Positions 8,952 to 19,319 of a DNA stretch of 64,000 nucleotides are shown one piece after another. The stretch's first letter is position 1. Each line of letters starts with the position of its first letter. The translations under genes and the position numbers were made by a program. The stretch comes from Exilibacterium tricleocarpae (GTDB taxonomy: Bacteria > Pseudomonadota > Gammaproteobacteria > Pseudomonadales > Cellvibrionaceae): the NCBI RefSeq assembly GCF_007004655.1, contig NZ_ML660090.1, forward strand, positions 310,001-374,000, given 5' to 3'. Below the pieces are notes generated by a model, which was not told where the DNA came from, ran no database searches, and worked only from the letters and a program-made list of their open reading frames with translations.

Positions 8952-9530
8952 GTGCAGTTTTTGGGCGCTAAAGAACGTGCGGAAGAAAGCTGGATTGATG
9001 GCCTGCGCGCGGGAGAAAAGGAAGCCAGCGAATATGTATGGAAACAGTATTACCAGAAACTCCTCACCATCGCCGGTCAGCGTCTAACCAACTCCTCAAA
9101 GGTCATGTCCGATGAGGAGGACGTTGTCGTATCGGCGTTTAAAAGTTTTTTTCGCGCAGTGCACGAAAATCGTGCATCCGAGCTGAACAGTGAGGATGAT
9201 ATCTGGCGACTGCTGATTACATTAACGGCGCGCAAGGCGATTAAACAACTGCGCTATGAATCGCGGGCCAAGCGCGATAGCAAAAAACAACATAGTAACG
9301 ACGCTGATATTATTGATAACCTGGTCTGCCCTGAACCTTCCGCAGAATTTCTGATGATGATGGCCGATGAATATCGGGAACTGAATGCGCGTTTGCTGGA
9401 CGACGATATGCGCTTGATTGTTCTGCGCAAGCTGGAAGGTTACTCCAATACGGAAGTTGCCCAACTACTCAATATCAACCTGCGCACGGTACAACGACGC
9501 CTCATAGTTGTGCGCTCGTTAGTGCGTTGA
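8952..9530 (+). CDS. ECF-type sigma-70 factor paired with a Ser/Thr kinase
   Basis: The 192-residue protein is an extracytoplasmic-function sigma factor with only regions 2 and 4. Region 2 includes ASEYVWKQYYQKLLTIAG and DEEDVVVSAFKSFFRAV; region 4 is the HTH at the C-terminus (LEGYSNTEVAQLLNINLRTV). The type resembles ECF factors that are encoded next to protein kinases rather than next to anti-sigma factors; in that class (EcfP/PknT of Vibrio, EcfP/PknS of Xanthomonas) phosphorylation activates the sigma factor. A GTG start follows GGGAGCG. The stop codon overlaps the start of the kinase gene (TTGA), so the two are translationally coupled. Confidence 0.88.
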   Translation: MQFLGAKERAEESWIDGLRAGEKEASEYVWKQYYQKLLTIAGQRLTNSSKVMSDEEDVVVSAFKSFFRAVHENRASELNSEDDIWRLLITLTARKAIKQLRYESRAKRDSKKQHSNDADIIDNLVCPEPSAEFLMMMADEYRELNARLLDDDMRLIVLRKLEGYSNTEVAQLLNINLRTVQRRLIVVRSLVR

Positions 9531-12490
9531 TCCCGTCAATGCGATCGCCCAAGCCACCGACAGCGCCGGACCTCGATATTTTAGAGACGCTCAACACGGA
9601 CCAGCTCATCGCGGTTGATCAATGTTGTACGGCGTTTGAGCAGGCCCTGCGCAGCGCCCAACCGCTGGCCATTGAGACACTGCTTGAGCGCGTAGAGCCG
9701 GATATCAAAACCATCCTGTTTAATGAGCTGCTGTACCAGGAGTTGATCCACCGGCGCCAACACGGCGAACACATCGATCGCCAGTCCTATGAACGGCGCT
9801 TCCCGCACTTTATCCAACACATTGCCGAAGTGTGGATGACAGTCTACTGTGCGCAGGCGAGCACCGAGCTGCCTTTGTCGGCGCCGGCGGACGGACCGGA
9901 CATTCCCGGCTATAGCATCGAAGAACGCCTCGGCCGCGGCGGTACGGCCGTCGTTTACCGCGCCAAGGACCTTCGACTCAATCGCACCGTAGCGATAAAA
10001 ATGCTCAGCAGCGACCATATGAGCCACGAGCAGGTTAAGCGCCTGCAACTGGAGGCCAGAGCTGTTGGCGCTCTGCATCACCCCAATATTATCCAAATCT
10101 ATTCGGTCGGTGAGCATCACGGCCAGCCTTACCTGGTGTTGGAATACGCCACCGGCGGCACCCTGCACGAGCGCTTGACAAACGATGGTTTTGAACCGCA
10201 GGTTGTGTTAGCTATGATGTTAACACTGGTCAATGCCATAGCATTTATCCATGCAAATGGCTTTTTACACCGGGACCTCAAACCTTCAAATATTTTGTTC
10301 GACCACAATGGCACGCTAAAAATCAGCGACTTCGGCCTGGCAAAAGACACCAGCGGCAATACCGAACTTACCCAGACGCAAAGCCAGCTCGGCACACCTG
10401 CCTATATGGCGCCGGAGCAGATCGACGCCCATTTTGGCAAAGTCGACCAGCGCAGCGATATTTACAGCCTGGGCGTGTTGATGCACGGTTTGTTAACCCA
10501 TATCACCCCGTATCACGGCCTTAGCGCAACAGGGCTTATCAAAGAACTGATATCAAAAAAACCGGTACCATCATCCCGCCTCCTCGACAAGTGCGCCGAT
10601 AAAGCACTTATCGCTGTTTGCCTGCGCTGTCTTGAAAAAAATCCCAAACACCGTTACTCGTCGGCATCGGCGCTGTATCAAGATTTACTGCGTGTGAAAT
10701 CGGGAAAGGCTGTGAGCCGAAAACCCTGGTATCGACAGCTTGTTCGACGCTCTGTGGGTGTCGCAGCGTCGATGCTGGTTTTACTGACTATCAGCGTTGC
10801 TGCATGGCAGCAGAAAACGCCGGCTGTAACGCCGCCCGGCTTTTTATCCGGCAAAACTATCGCAACGCTGGACAGCTCTACCCTCACCGCCATCAACGTG
10901 CCGTTACAAGGAGAAAGTGACTACAAGTTGATACGTTTGTTACCTGAAGGTCTTGAGGGCACAAACCTCATACAACTGAATGCTGCGCAGGGTCTGGCGC
11001 TCTATCAAGGTCGTTACCTCGCTATTGCCGACACACTAAACCATCGCGTATTAACCATCGATCTGCAATCAGGCGATATCGCCCTGGTTGCCGGCAATGG
11101 AGAAGCCAGCTACAGCGGCGACAACGGACCCGCCATCAGCGCGACGCTCAATCAACCGGTGAAACTCGATTTCGATAGTCGGGGACGGCTCTATATCGCA
11201 GACCGGGCCAATCACGCCGTGCGCAGAATCGACAATGAAGGTACCATCACCACAGTTGCCGGCGGTATTGGCTGCAAGGAAAAGCAAACATTTTCCACCA
11301 TACCGATGCTGTGTTACCCCGGCGATGTCAGTATTACACCGAACGCCGACATATATATTGCCGATACGTTCAATGAACGCATCAGGCTGGTGGAACCAGG
11401 GCTGGATCCGGCCACGGTATTCAGGCGGCAGCCTGCTGACACGCCGCCGGACTTTAATCCATTCCCACGCGCGATGGATTACCACAACAATACGCTGTAT
11501 TTTATCGGTGGCGTCGGCGGTCAATTACACAGCATTAGCGAAACCGGCACCGCTAAAGCCGTTGCCGGCGGCTTTGTTGAACCAACAGATATCAGCGTCG
11601 ATAAACAGGGCCGTGTCTATATCAGTGATGAAGCAGGTTTTCCGTTAACACGCTTCGACCCGGACACTGATCAGGTGCAGGTGATCGATCGGAGTCAACT
11701 GACTTATCGGAATAAACTGTCGCCACCGATAGATCAAATAAGCGCTCTAGTTGTCGGTGAAGATAATAAACTGTTTTTTTCAGACAGGGTAAACAACGCG
11801 ATAAACGTCATTATTCCAAACAACAACAGATCACCGCTGCCAATGACGGCGAGACATACGACTAAAATTACGAGAGACTATCAACAATACCCACATCCGC
11901 AAATGGATACCAAAGGTCAATATAGCTTTGTCGATAGCGATGAGAAAACTTTTTTTTCAACCATTGCCTACCGACTGGGTTTGCAGCCTTACATGCATCA
12001 GTCCAGCCTGACACAACAGCGTGTTTTCTTTAGCGAAAATGATATCAGCGCACGGAATGCGCTGACACTCTACTGTTTTTATGTCGCCTACCACTGTGGC
12101 CTGCAAGGCAACACCCTGTTTATTGCCAGGCCCGCTGCATTTGCGCAATTAACCACCGCAAAACCGCTGACCATAGACGACCCGCTGTCTTTTATCGGCA
12201 ACGCCGATGCAATGCCCGAATCCTGGAAGCGCGATGCTGAGCGCACTGTTTTTATTGCACCGGGCGCTAAACGTATTATCGAGGAATTTTTCCCGCTGCT
12301 GGAGTCTTCAAGCGTTTATCGGTACGAATTCGATGCCAGCATGCGTAAAATCATTGGCGATGCAAAATTTGCCATAACAGGTACCTACAATCTAGGTCAG
12401 CTTCATGCCGCTATTGTACTGCGGAGGAAAGCTCGTCTGGAATATAACGAGCAATCAGGCAAGCTGGTCGTGCGCGCTTTTGGGAATTGA
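9527..12490 (+). CDS. Transmembrane Ser/Thr kinase with NHL propeller and STN-like domains
   Basis: The 987-residue protein has a cytoplasmic Hanks-type kinase at about residues 125-390: LGRGGTAVVYRA (glycine loop), VAIKML (ATP-binding Lys), HRDLKPSNIL (catalytic loop), DFGLA, GTPAYMAPEQ and SDIYSLGVL. One TM helix follows near residues 405-425 (VGVAASMLVLLTISVAAW). The exported part has NHL-type beta-propeller repeats (IADTLNHRVLTID, IADRANHAVRRID, IADTFNERIRLV; about 475-770). Two segments near the C-terminus look like STN domains (TIAYRLGLQPYMHQSS followed by GNTLFIARP, and FAITGTYNLGQLHAAIVLRR). The TTG start overlaps the sigma gene; an ATG at 9539 is the alternative. The likely job is to sense an envelope signal and phosphorylate the sigma factor (inferred). 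Confidence 0.9.
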   Translation: MIPSMRSPKPPTAPDLDILETLNTDQLIAVDQCCTAFEQALRSAQPLAIETLLERVEPDIKTILFNELLYQELIHRRQHGEHIDRQSYERRFPHFIQHIAEVWMTVYCAQASTELPLSAPADGPDIPGYSIEERLGRGGTAVVYRAKDLRLNRTVAIKMLSSDHMSHEQVKRLQLEARAVGALHHPNIIQIYSVGEHHGQPYLVLEYATGGTLHERLTNDGFEPQVVLAMMLTLVNAIAFIHANGFLHRDLKPSNILFDHNGTLKISDFGLAKDTSGNTELTQTQSQLGTPAYMAPEQIDAHFGKVDQRSDIYSLGVLMHGLLTHITPYHGLSATGLIKELISKKPVPSSRLLDKCADKALIAVCLRCLEKNPKHRYSSASALYQDLLRVKSGKAVSRKPWYRQLVRRSVGVAASMLVLLTISVAAWQQKTPAVTPPGFLSGKTIATLDSSTLTAINVPLQGESDYKLIRLLPEGLEGTNLIQLNAAQGLALYQGRYLAIADTLNHRVLTIDLQSGDIALVAGNGEASYSGDNGPAISATLNQPVKLDFDSRGRLYIADRANHAVRRIDNEGTITTVAGGIGCKEKQTFSTIPMLCYPGDVSITPNADIYIADTFNERIRLVEPGLDPATVFRRQPADTPPDFNPFPRAMDYHNNTLYFIGGVGGQLHSISETGTAKAVAGGFVEPTDISVDKQGRVYISDEAGFPLTRFDPDTDQVQVIDRSQLTYRNKLSPPIDQISALVVGEDNKLFFSDRVNNAINVIIPNNNRSPLPMTARHTTKITRDYQQYPHPQMDTKGQYSFVDSDEKTFFSTIAYRLGLQPYMHQSSLTQQRVFFSENDISARNALTLYCFYVAYHCGLQGNTLFIARPAAFAQLTTAKPLTIDDPLSFIGNADAMPESWKRDAERTVFIAPGAKRIIEEFFPLLESSSVYRYEFDASMRKIIGDAKFAITGTYNLGQLHAAIVLRRKARLEYNEQSGKLVVRAFGN

Positions 12491-12647
12491 TCTTCTACCT
12501 TTTTGGCACTTGATCTTCTACCCTGCAGGTGGTTGACCCTCCATCGTGCCGGCACTTGGCCATTTCCCCGAATGTCAATTTTTTAAGCATAGTTACACCA
12601 GCTTATCGTTCCCAATCGAACCGACCTCGATTAACGTACCGAGGGAA

Positions 12648-12759
12648 GGCCTGGCTCTGGTGGGAGCCTTCGGAAACTCTCGACAGCAGGGATGCTGTCG
12701 GGAAGCCCCCAGGGACGGGTCTACGGCGTGTTTCCGAAGGCTCCCACCAGAGCCAGGCC
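12648..12759. repeat. Long palindromic repeat, family A, copy 2
   Basis: Perfect 30-nt complementary arms at 12648-12677 and 12730-12759 enclose the conserved hairpin CGACAGCA-GGGA-TGCTGTCG at 12681-12700 and the family linker AGGGACGGGTCTACGGC. Left flank ACCGAGGGAAGG and right flank CAGTTGGCACAT, GCTTAAGG match the other copies. It lies downstream of the kinase and about 435 bp upstream of the exoprotein gene. It could act as a transcription or mRNA-stability element. Confidence 0.9.
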
Positions 12760-12912
12760 GTTCAGTTGGCACATATCCGCTTAAGGAGGTGCCATTGGCC
12801 ATCTGCCCTATTTATTACCTTTCCTCAACCCTTTATCACCAGCCCCTCATTGCCCGATGCCAGGCGTCAAACGCGTGAATCTGGAAGGCAAGCCATGCTC
12901 GCGCTCGCAGCC

Positions 12913-13014
12913 AAATAGCTTTTTAGACAAAAAGGCGACAGCGAAAAAGCACTTTTTCGGTAGCTCCAACTAATTTTGTCGTCATTTGTCGCTTTTTCAG
13001 TACGAAAGCTATTT
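12913..13014. promoter_or_regulatory. Imperfect ~100-bp inverted repeat in the exoprotein promoter region
   Basis: The left half has AAATAGCTTT (12913-12922) and AAAAAGGCGACA (12929-12940); the right half has their complements TGTCGCTTTTT (12987-12997) and AAAGCTATTT (13005-13014). The left half repeats the block found upstream of the sigma gene. It lies 180-280 bp before the exoprotein start. It may be a regulatory region common to both transcripts, or an inserted palindromic repeat. Confidence 0.5.
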
Positions 13015-13194
13015 TGATTGTGGACATCGATAAAAATCGGTTAAGGCAACGTATAAGCGCATAAAAACCAAAAGCTCATGAGCAATGCATCTATCACAAA
13101 TAACAACTACCTGCTTTTTACAGTTGCGCGCCAGGTTTTGGTATCAGGTGCCTCTGGGTAACAACATCTATTTTTAACTACGGGAATATCTCTA

Positions 13195-16100
13195 ATGGCA
13201 AATTCTGACGGTTGTGGCATAAGCCAGTCCCTATTTTCTGTGCTGGGTCGTTTTTCCCTGCCTGCTGCCTTGATCACGGCACCTTTTCCAGGCTATGCCC
13301 TGCCGGAGGAGGTAGTGGTCACTCACGGCAATTTGCAGTTTTCGCAAAACGGCCGGCAACTCGATATCAATCAAACCACTCAGCACGCGATAGCCAACTG
13401 GCAATCCTTTTCCATCGGTGCCAATGAAACCGTTAACATTCAACAGCTCAATGCCAGCGCTGCGCTGCTAAATCGGGTGACGGGGGCAGACCCGTCACAA
13501 CTCTTGGGCCAGATGAACGCCAATGGCCGGGTCTTTCTCATTAACCCCAACGGGGTGGTGGTTGGAGAAAATGCCCATATTAATGCCGCGGAGTTTATCG
13601 CCTCGACACTGGATATTGCTGATGCGGACTTTCTCAACGGCGGCGACTCGCAGTTCTCCGGCGATTCAACAGCGGGGATTGTAAACCTCGGATCTATTAC
13701 CAGCGCCGATGGCGATATCGTTCTGATCGCGTCAAAGATTTCCAATGAAGGCCTGTTGCAGGCGTCGCAGGGCGAGGTCGCGCTGGCGGCGGGAAACGAA
13801 GTCCTGCTGACCAGGCAAGACAATCAGCGATTGATTGTAAAAAGTGATTTATCCCAACAGTTAGACGGCACCGGCATCGATAATGCCGGTGTGATTGATG
13901 CGGCTGAAGCCGTACTGGTCGCCGCCGGTGGCGATATCTATGATCTGGCTATCAATCAGTCGGGCATTATCAAGGCGACCGGCGTCAATAACCGCCAGGG
14001 TCGTATTCTTCTCACCGCCGAGGGCGGCGATATCTTATTCTCCGGGCAGGCCAGCGCGAAAAATGCCGATGGCAGTGGCGGCGATGTTTATGTGGGTGGT
14101 GGATTCCGGGGCGAAGATGCCGGTATTGTTAATGCAGATCACACGCAGGTTACCCAGGCGGCGGTCATTGATGTCAGCAGCCAAACGGGTGACGCCGGAA
14201 CAGCGGTTGTTTGGGCCGACCTAAGCACTGACTATGCGGGAACTATTGCCGCCGGATCGACGGCTGAGGACTCAGCAGGGGGTTTGGTGGAGGTGTCCGG
14301 TAAGCGCGAGCTAAGTTTCTCCGGCTTTGTCGACCTCAATTCTGAACGCGGCTTAAACGGCACATTGTTGTTAGACCCGGATTCACTGATCATTCAAGAC
14401 ACCAATCCTTTGGCTGAGCCAAACATTCTTCTGGTTTCTACACTGCAGACACAGCTCGAGTCCGGCAATGTCATTTTGGATGCGTCTGCAGTAGATGGTT
14501 TTGGCGGCGACCCCAATGGCACCATCACCGTCGGCAATGACGTGAGCTGGACCTCTGGCAACAGTTTGACGCTGAATGCCGGCAACAACATCAATATCAA
14601 CGGCAGTCTTGCCGCAGGGTCCGGAGATATCACCCTTGGACTGGGTTTTGTAGAAAACAGTATTGCAGGACAAACCGCCAGTTTGGCCGTCGATTCAAGT
14701 GCAACCATTACCGCAAACAGGTTGACGATCAACAGAAATGCATCGGCAACAATTTCGGGTACAAATGCTTCTGGCGGCCCCATTGGCGCTGTTACTATCG
14801 ACGGCGCATTGAATGTAGCCACGCTGGATTTACAACTTGCCGGTGTAAGCGATTTTATTGACTCTCCCGGTATTTCCGGCGATGTCAGTATTACCAATGC
14901 GGCAAACCGTATTGGCTCACTTACCAATACGGGAACCGGCAACGGAATTGAGGGATCACTGACAATCGTCGACAGTGCCGGGGGTCTGGATATCTCGGGC
15001 GACTATCTGGTTGGCCGCGACATCACCATCTCAACCGTGGGGGACTTAACCCTGAATGCCGGTGCAAACATTACCACCGCTTTTGGAGGCAGCAATATTT
15101 TCATTGCTGCACAAAATGGTTCCTTTATTAACAACGCCGGCGCAAGCGCATTGGCCACAGCAAACACTGGACGTTTTCTGGTTTACTCTGACAACCCCGA
15201 TGACACCACGCTCGGCGGACTGGCAGCCGCTCCCGTTTACAACCGAACCTTCGCGGCCAATGCGCCCGCTACCATCACCCAAACGGGTAATCGGGTTTTA
15301 TACAGCCTGGCACCGACACTGATACTGACTGCCAATAACAATGCCCGTGAACCGGGTGAAGCCAACCCCACGCTGACATTCAGTATTTCCGGTTTGGTCG
15401 GTGGCGATGTCGCCAGCGACGTCTTCTCCGGACTACCCGTACTTTCTACCACGGCCGATGCAGCGAGCCCCATCGGCGACTATGCCATTGATATTGCCAA
15501 TGGAACTGTCGTTCTCTCTGACTACGGCTATCAGTTGTCTTTGGTGCCCGGCACCTTGAGCGTCGCGCTGGACCCCAGCCGGGTTCTTACCGTGACGGCC
15601 AATGACCTCATTCGCATCTACGGCGACCCCAATCCGGCCTTTACATCGACAATCACCGGCTTTCGAAGCGGCGACGATGCTTCAGTTGTCAGCGGTTTGC
15701 AGTTTATAACAACGGCAACACCACAATCACCGGTTGGCAACTACACCATCACGCCTTTTGGGGCAACCGCCGCCAACTACAGCTTAGCTTATGTTCCGGG
15801 CACCTTGACGGTTGATTTTCGCGATTTAACCATTACCGCAGACAGCATCGATAAGGTTTTCGGGCAAGAACTCACAACACCGGGTTTTAGCATTTCCGGC
15901 CTGGCGTCCTTTGATACAGAAGCCTCCCTCGGCAACCTCTCCGTCTCCTCGGCGGCAACGGCCAGATTGGCGAATGTGGGTAGCTATACGGCTGTTGCAA
16001 GTGGCGTGACGAATACAAACTACAACGTTACCTATGTCAATGGCACTATTAATGTCACGCCTGCCGCCCTGACCATTACGGCCAATAATGCAAGCCGCAT

Positions 16101-19100
16101 CTTTGGTGCCGCCAATCCGGATTTTAGTATTTCGACAACCGGACTGGTCAGTGGCGATACGCTGAATACGGCGGGCCTGATTTTTACGACCGCGGCCGAC
16201 ATAAATAGCGATGTCGGAACCTACAACGTCACACCCGGCGGCATTACGGACGCTAACTACGACATTACCTACGCTGCCGGCGCACTGGATATCACCCCAG
16301 CGCTGCTGACCCTGACCGCAGATAACTTTTCAAGAGACTATGGTTCAGCAAACCCTGTATTCACCTTGACACCCGATGGTCTGGTAGCCGGAGACACACT
16401 GGCAGATGTGGTTACCGATATCACCCTGGACACCACCGCCACTCAGGATTCATCGGCAGGTCGTTATCGCATTAATCTGTCAGCCAATCAGATCAGCAAT
16501 AACTACAATTTGGTGATTAACAACGGCACCCTGGATATCGACAAGGTGGACGTTGACCTGTTTCTTGCACTCGCTTCACGCTTATATGGCGATCCCAACC
16601 CGACACCAACCGTTATAGCCAACGGTTTGGTCAATGGCGATACAGCCTCCGTTTTTCGCAACGTCTTCGTCAATTACCTGGTCGCCCCGGCTTCCGGGGT
16701 GGGTTCCTATACCGTTCAATTTTTGGGGGCGGAGGCGACCAACTATCGAGTCAGGTCGTTAAACAACGGGGTTTTGAATGTATTGCCCAGGCCACTGACG
16801 ATAACCGCCGACAGTTTTACCCGCGAGTACGGTGATGAAAACCCACAATTGACGGCTACCTTCGATGGCCTTGCCAGCTTTGACGACGCCTCTGATATCG
16901 ATGGTTTAACGATCAACACGGTGGCAACGGCAGCCTCCGGCCCGCTCGACTATGGCATCAATCTCGCTGTGGGCAGCAATCCGAACTACACCATAAACCT
17001 CGTTTCGGGCTTGCTCACTGTAACACCGGCAGTCCTGGCCATTGAAATTGGGAATACAGAAACGATCTACGGCCGCGGTTTCACGCTCGATCCGACTGTC
17101 GATTTTCTTACCGGTCTCAAGCTGGACGATTTGCCAGGCGAGCTTGGATTTGAGTTTGTGACTGACGCCGCCATCGGCTCTGACGCCGGTGACTATGCCA
17201 TTACGGCAACACTGGCCAACCCCAACTACGCGCTGGATATCAGGCAGTCGGGAACACTGTTTATTCGGCCCGCGCCTCTTACGATTGACACAACTAACTT
17301 TTCACGGACCTATGGCGAGGCTAACCCTGAGTTTACCTATACAGTAAACGGGCTGGCTTTGGGCGACAGCCCCGATGTGGTCAGTCTCTCAGCTCCGGAG
17401 CTGACCGCAGATGCGGGCACCTACAACCTGGACTTCACCCTGAGTACAGGCAATTACGAACTGGCGAACGTGACAGGCGGGCTGTTCACCATATTGCCGA
17501 GAAACATCGCCATTAAGCCGGAAAATATCATTCGCTTTTACGGTGACCCGGACCCGGCGTTTAACTATCTGATAGCGGCTGATGGACTGGCCAGTTTCGA
17601 CACTATCGACGATATTATGTTTGCCGATAACCCATTGGTCACCGGCTCTTTCGGGCCGCGCGCGCCTGTAGGCGTCCGCACAATCCTTGCCCGGTTGAGA
17701 GAAAATCCCAATTACGCGATCTCGAACCAACAGGGCTATCATGCAATCTTGCCGCGTCCTATAGAAATCAAGGTCGACAATGCCACGGCTACAGGCAATT
17801 TTCCGCTACCGCGGTTTACTGCCACAGCAACCAATCTGGCCGAGTTCGATACCTTGGATTCCGCCATCCCCAATCTAAGCTTCCGGATTTTTCGGGACGA
17901 TGAACTGGCGCCGGTGCAAGTCGTTCAGAACCTGGAAGATTTTGAAATACCTGCAGCATTTGACAACGATCAGTTTATTGCCAGATTTCCGAGCACAATT
18001 GGTACGCCTGATGTTGACTTTGAAGCAGACCCCGGTTCAGTCGGTGTTGATATTGTGCCTATCGATATCACAAATATCCCGGGCACGGATGTCACTCCCG
18101 TTATCACCATAGGCGGCGGCGAATTTATTATCGCCTCAAACCTGTTTTCATCCGCACAGCAGGAATCAGAAGAGCCTGTGGTGCAGTACATCCAGGCGAT
18201 TGGCGGTAATCCCAACTATGTCATCGTCGCCAATACCAACGGCGCCCTGACCTGGGAACCCGATCCCAAAGTAGCGGAAATTCGCCGGGAAATAGAAGCG
18301 GAGCAAGCCATCTACAACGAGGCCTATGATGCATTCTTTAACGCAGATGAAGTTTACGGCAATAGAAGCGGCGGGTTGACCATTTCCTCATCGCCTCCCA
18401 CCAACAATAATTTGCTTGGTCTACCCGATGCCGCTTTGGGGTCAGTGCTTGAAGCTGTCGGCTTGTCGATACTGGACGGCAATGAAGATCTGGCCAATAT
18501 GGTTGCCGGGTATGGTGCATCTGCTCGAGGCTCAACAAGCTTCAAGCAACTTACAGGGGGCGCCTATAGCAACTTCGATACCCTGGCTTTTTTGCAGGCA
18601 GCGCGGACCGACCCCGTGGCAGCAGAAATGCTGGGGCTCGTGATGAGTGAATACGTTCTGGATCTGATTGAGGTAGACCCGACCAACTACAACGTCAGTC
18701 AGCAGGCCCTGGCTGATCATATGTCCTCTCATATTAATGCTGCACGGCAGGGAGTCGCCCAAAGAGCCGAGGCTCAATACAACGACTGGGTTGCACAGGA
18801 AGAAGCCATTCAGGGGGGTGGAATGGCGAGTTTGTTTGGCACCGATACCCCCTACGGGGACTTTATTGGTGTTGCCGCCGCTGATTACCTCGAAGAACAC
18901 TTCGCCGGCCAGGCCTCAGTGGTTGGCGGAGGTGTCCTTGGCGGCACTGTAGTGGCAGCGACAACCGGCCTTGTAATGGCAAAGGCAACCAGTGTTATTT
19001 TACCTAATTCAGTCGGTGTAATCGCTGCAAAGGGTGCGATCATTAAGGCAGGCGGAACCGTAGGCGCAGTAACCGGTGTTGGTGTGGGAGCGGCCGTTGT

Positions 19101-19317
19101 CCCCGTAGCCATTATTGCCGGGACAGTAGCGGGTTCTATTGCCCGCGCTGTGCAGGTTGTGGAAGAGGATCAGCAACGTCAGGTCTATGAAATGCTTACC
19201 GATACGAGTTCTATGCAGCTTAGTGATCTGACCCAGACCGACGAAAAAGGCGATAACAACACCCTGAACCAGGTCATCCTGGCGACGGCCTTGTCTTCCA
19301 TGTTTAGTGGTATTTAG
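13195..19317 (+). CDS. Two-partner secretion exoprotein (TpsA) with MBG repeats
   Basis: The 2040-residue product is a giant secreted protein of the filamentous-haemagglutinin type. A signal region (about residues 1-37, ending FPGYALP) precedes the TPS domain, which has GRVFLINPNGVVVGENAHIN near residue 115, the NPNG motif used for recognition by TpsB. From about residue 708 to 1620 there are some eleven MBG-type repeats of about 80 residues, each opening like LTITADSFTREYGDENP and ending like YNVTYVNGTINVT. The C-terminal 250 residues are different: a helical part, then a Gly/Ala-rich hydrophobic stretch (about 1895-1985). It is probably an adhesin or matrix protein. The partner transporter follows 2 bp downstream. 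Confidence 0.92.
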   Translation: MANSDGCGISQSLFSVLGRFSLPAALITAPFPGYALPEEVVVTHGNLQFSQNGRQLDINQTTQHAIANWQSFSIGANETVNIQQLNASAALLNRVTGADPSQLLGQMNANGRVFLINPNGVVVGENAHINAAEFIASTLDIADADFLNGGDSQFSGDSTAGIVNLGSITSADGDIVLIASKISNEGLLQASQGEVALAAGNEVLLTRQDNQRLIVKSDLSQQLDGTGIDNAGVIDAAEAVLVAAGGDIYDLAINQSGIIKATGVNNRQGRILLTAEGGDILFSGQASAKNADGSGGDVYVGGGFRGEDAGIVNADHTQVTQAAVIDVSSQTGDAGTAVVWADLSTDYAGTIAAGSTAEDSAGGLVEVSGKRELSFSGFVDLNSERGLNGTLLLDPDSLIIQDTNPLAEPNILLVSTLQTQLESGNVILDASAVDGFGGDPNGTITVGNDVSWTSGNSLTLNAGNNININGSLAAGSGDITLGLGFVENSIAGQTASLAVDSSATITANRLTINRNASATISGTNASGGPIGAVTIDGALNVATLDLQLAGVSDFIDSPGISGDVSITNAANRIGSLTNTGTGNGIEGSLTIVDSAGGLDISGDYLVGRDITISTVGDLTLNAGANITTAFGGSNIFIAAQNGSFINNAGASALATANTGRFLVYSDNPDDTTLGGLAAAPVYNRTFAANAPATITQTGNRVLYSLAPTLILTANNNAREPGEANPTLTFSISGLVGGDVASDVFSGLPVLSTTADAASPIGDYAIDIANGTVVLSDYGYQLSLVPGTLSVALDPSRVLTVTANDLIRIYGDPNPAFTSTITGFRSGDDASVVSGLQFITTATPQSPVGNYTITPFGATAANYSLAYVPGTLTVDFRDLTITADSIDKVFGQELTTPGFSISGLASFDTEASLGNLSVSSAATARLANVGSYTAVASGVTNTNYNVTYVNGTINVTPAALTITANNASRIFGAANPDFSISTTGLVSGDTLNTAGLIFTTAADINSDVGTYNVTPGGITDANYDITYAAGALDITPALLTLTADNFSRDYGSANPVFTLTPDGLVAGDTLADVVTDITLDTTATQDSSAGRYRINLSANQISNNYNLVINNGTLDIDKVDVDLFLALASRLYGDPNPTPTVIANGLVNGDTASVFRNVFVNYLVAPASGVGSYTVQFLGAEATNYRVRSLNNGVLNVLPRPLTITADSFTREYGDENPQLTATFDGLASFDDASDIDGLTINTVATAASGPLDYGINLAVGSNPNYTINLVSGLLTVTPAVLAIEIGNTETIYGRGFTLDPTVDFLTGLKLDDLPGELGFEFVTDAAIGSDAGDYAITATLANPNYALDIRQSGTLFIRPAPLTIDTTNFSRTYGEANPEFTYTVNGLALGDSPDVVSLSAPELTADAGTYNLDFTLSTGNYELANVTGGLFTILPRNIAIKPENIIRFYGDPDPAFNYLIAADGLASFDTIDDIMFADNPLVTGSFGPRAPVGVRTILARLRENPNYAISNQQGYHAILPRPIEIKVDNATATGNFPLPRFTATATNLAEFDTLDSAIPNLSFRIFRDDELAPVQVVQNLEDFEIPAAFDNDQFIARFPSTIGTPDVDFEADPGSVGVDIVPIDITNIPGTDVTPVITIGGGEFIIASNLFSSAQQESEEPVVQYIQAIGGNPNYVIVANTNGALTWEPDPKVAEIRREIEAEQAIYNEAYDAFFNADEVYGNRSGGLTISSSPPTNNNLLGLPDAALGSVLEAVGLSILDGNEDLANMVAGYGASARGSTSFKQLTGGAYSNFDTLAFLQAARTDPVAAEMLGLVMSEYVLDLIEVDPTNYNVSQQALADHMSSHINAARQGVAQRAEAQYNDWVAQEEAIQGGGMASLFGTDTPYGDFIGVAAADYLEEHFAGQASVVGGGVLGGTVVAATTGLVMAKATSVILPNSVGVIAAKGAIIKAGGTVGAVTGVGVGAAVVPVAIIAGTVAGSIARAVQVVEEDQQRQVYEMLTDTSSMQLSDLTQTDEKGDNNTLNQVILATALSSMFSGI

Positions 19318-19319
19318 TC

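Noticed and set aside
12529-12918. Frames of 110-130 codons in the repeat upstream of the exoprotein gene
   Set aside because: They translate the family A palindrome (SRQQGCCREAP-type peptides recur in every copy), so they are repeat artefacts.
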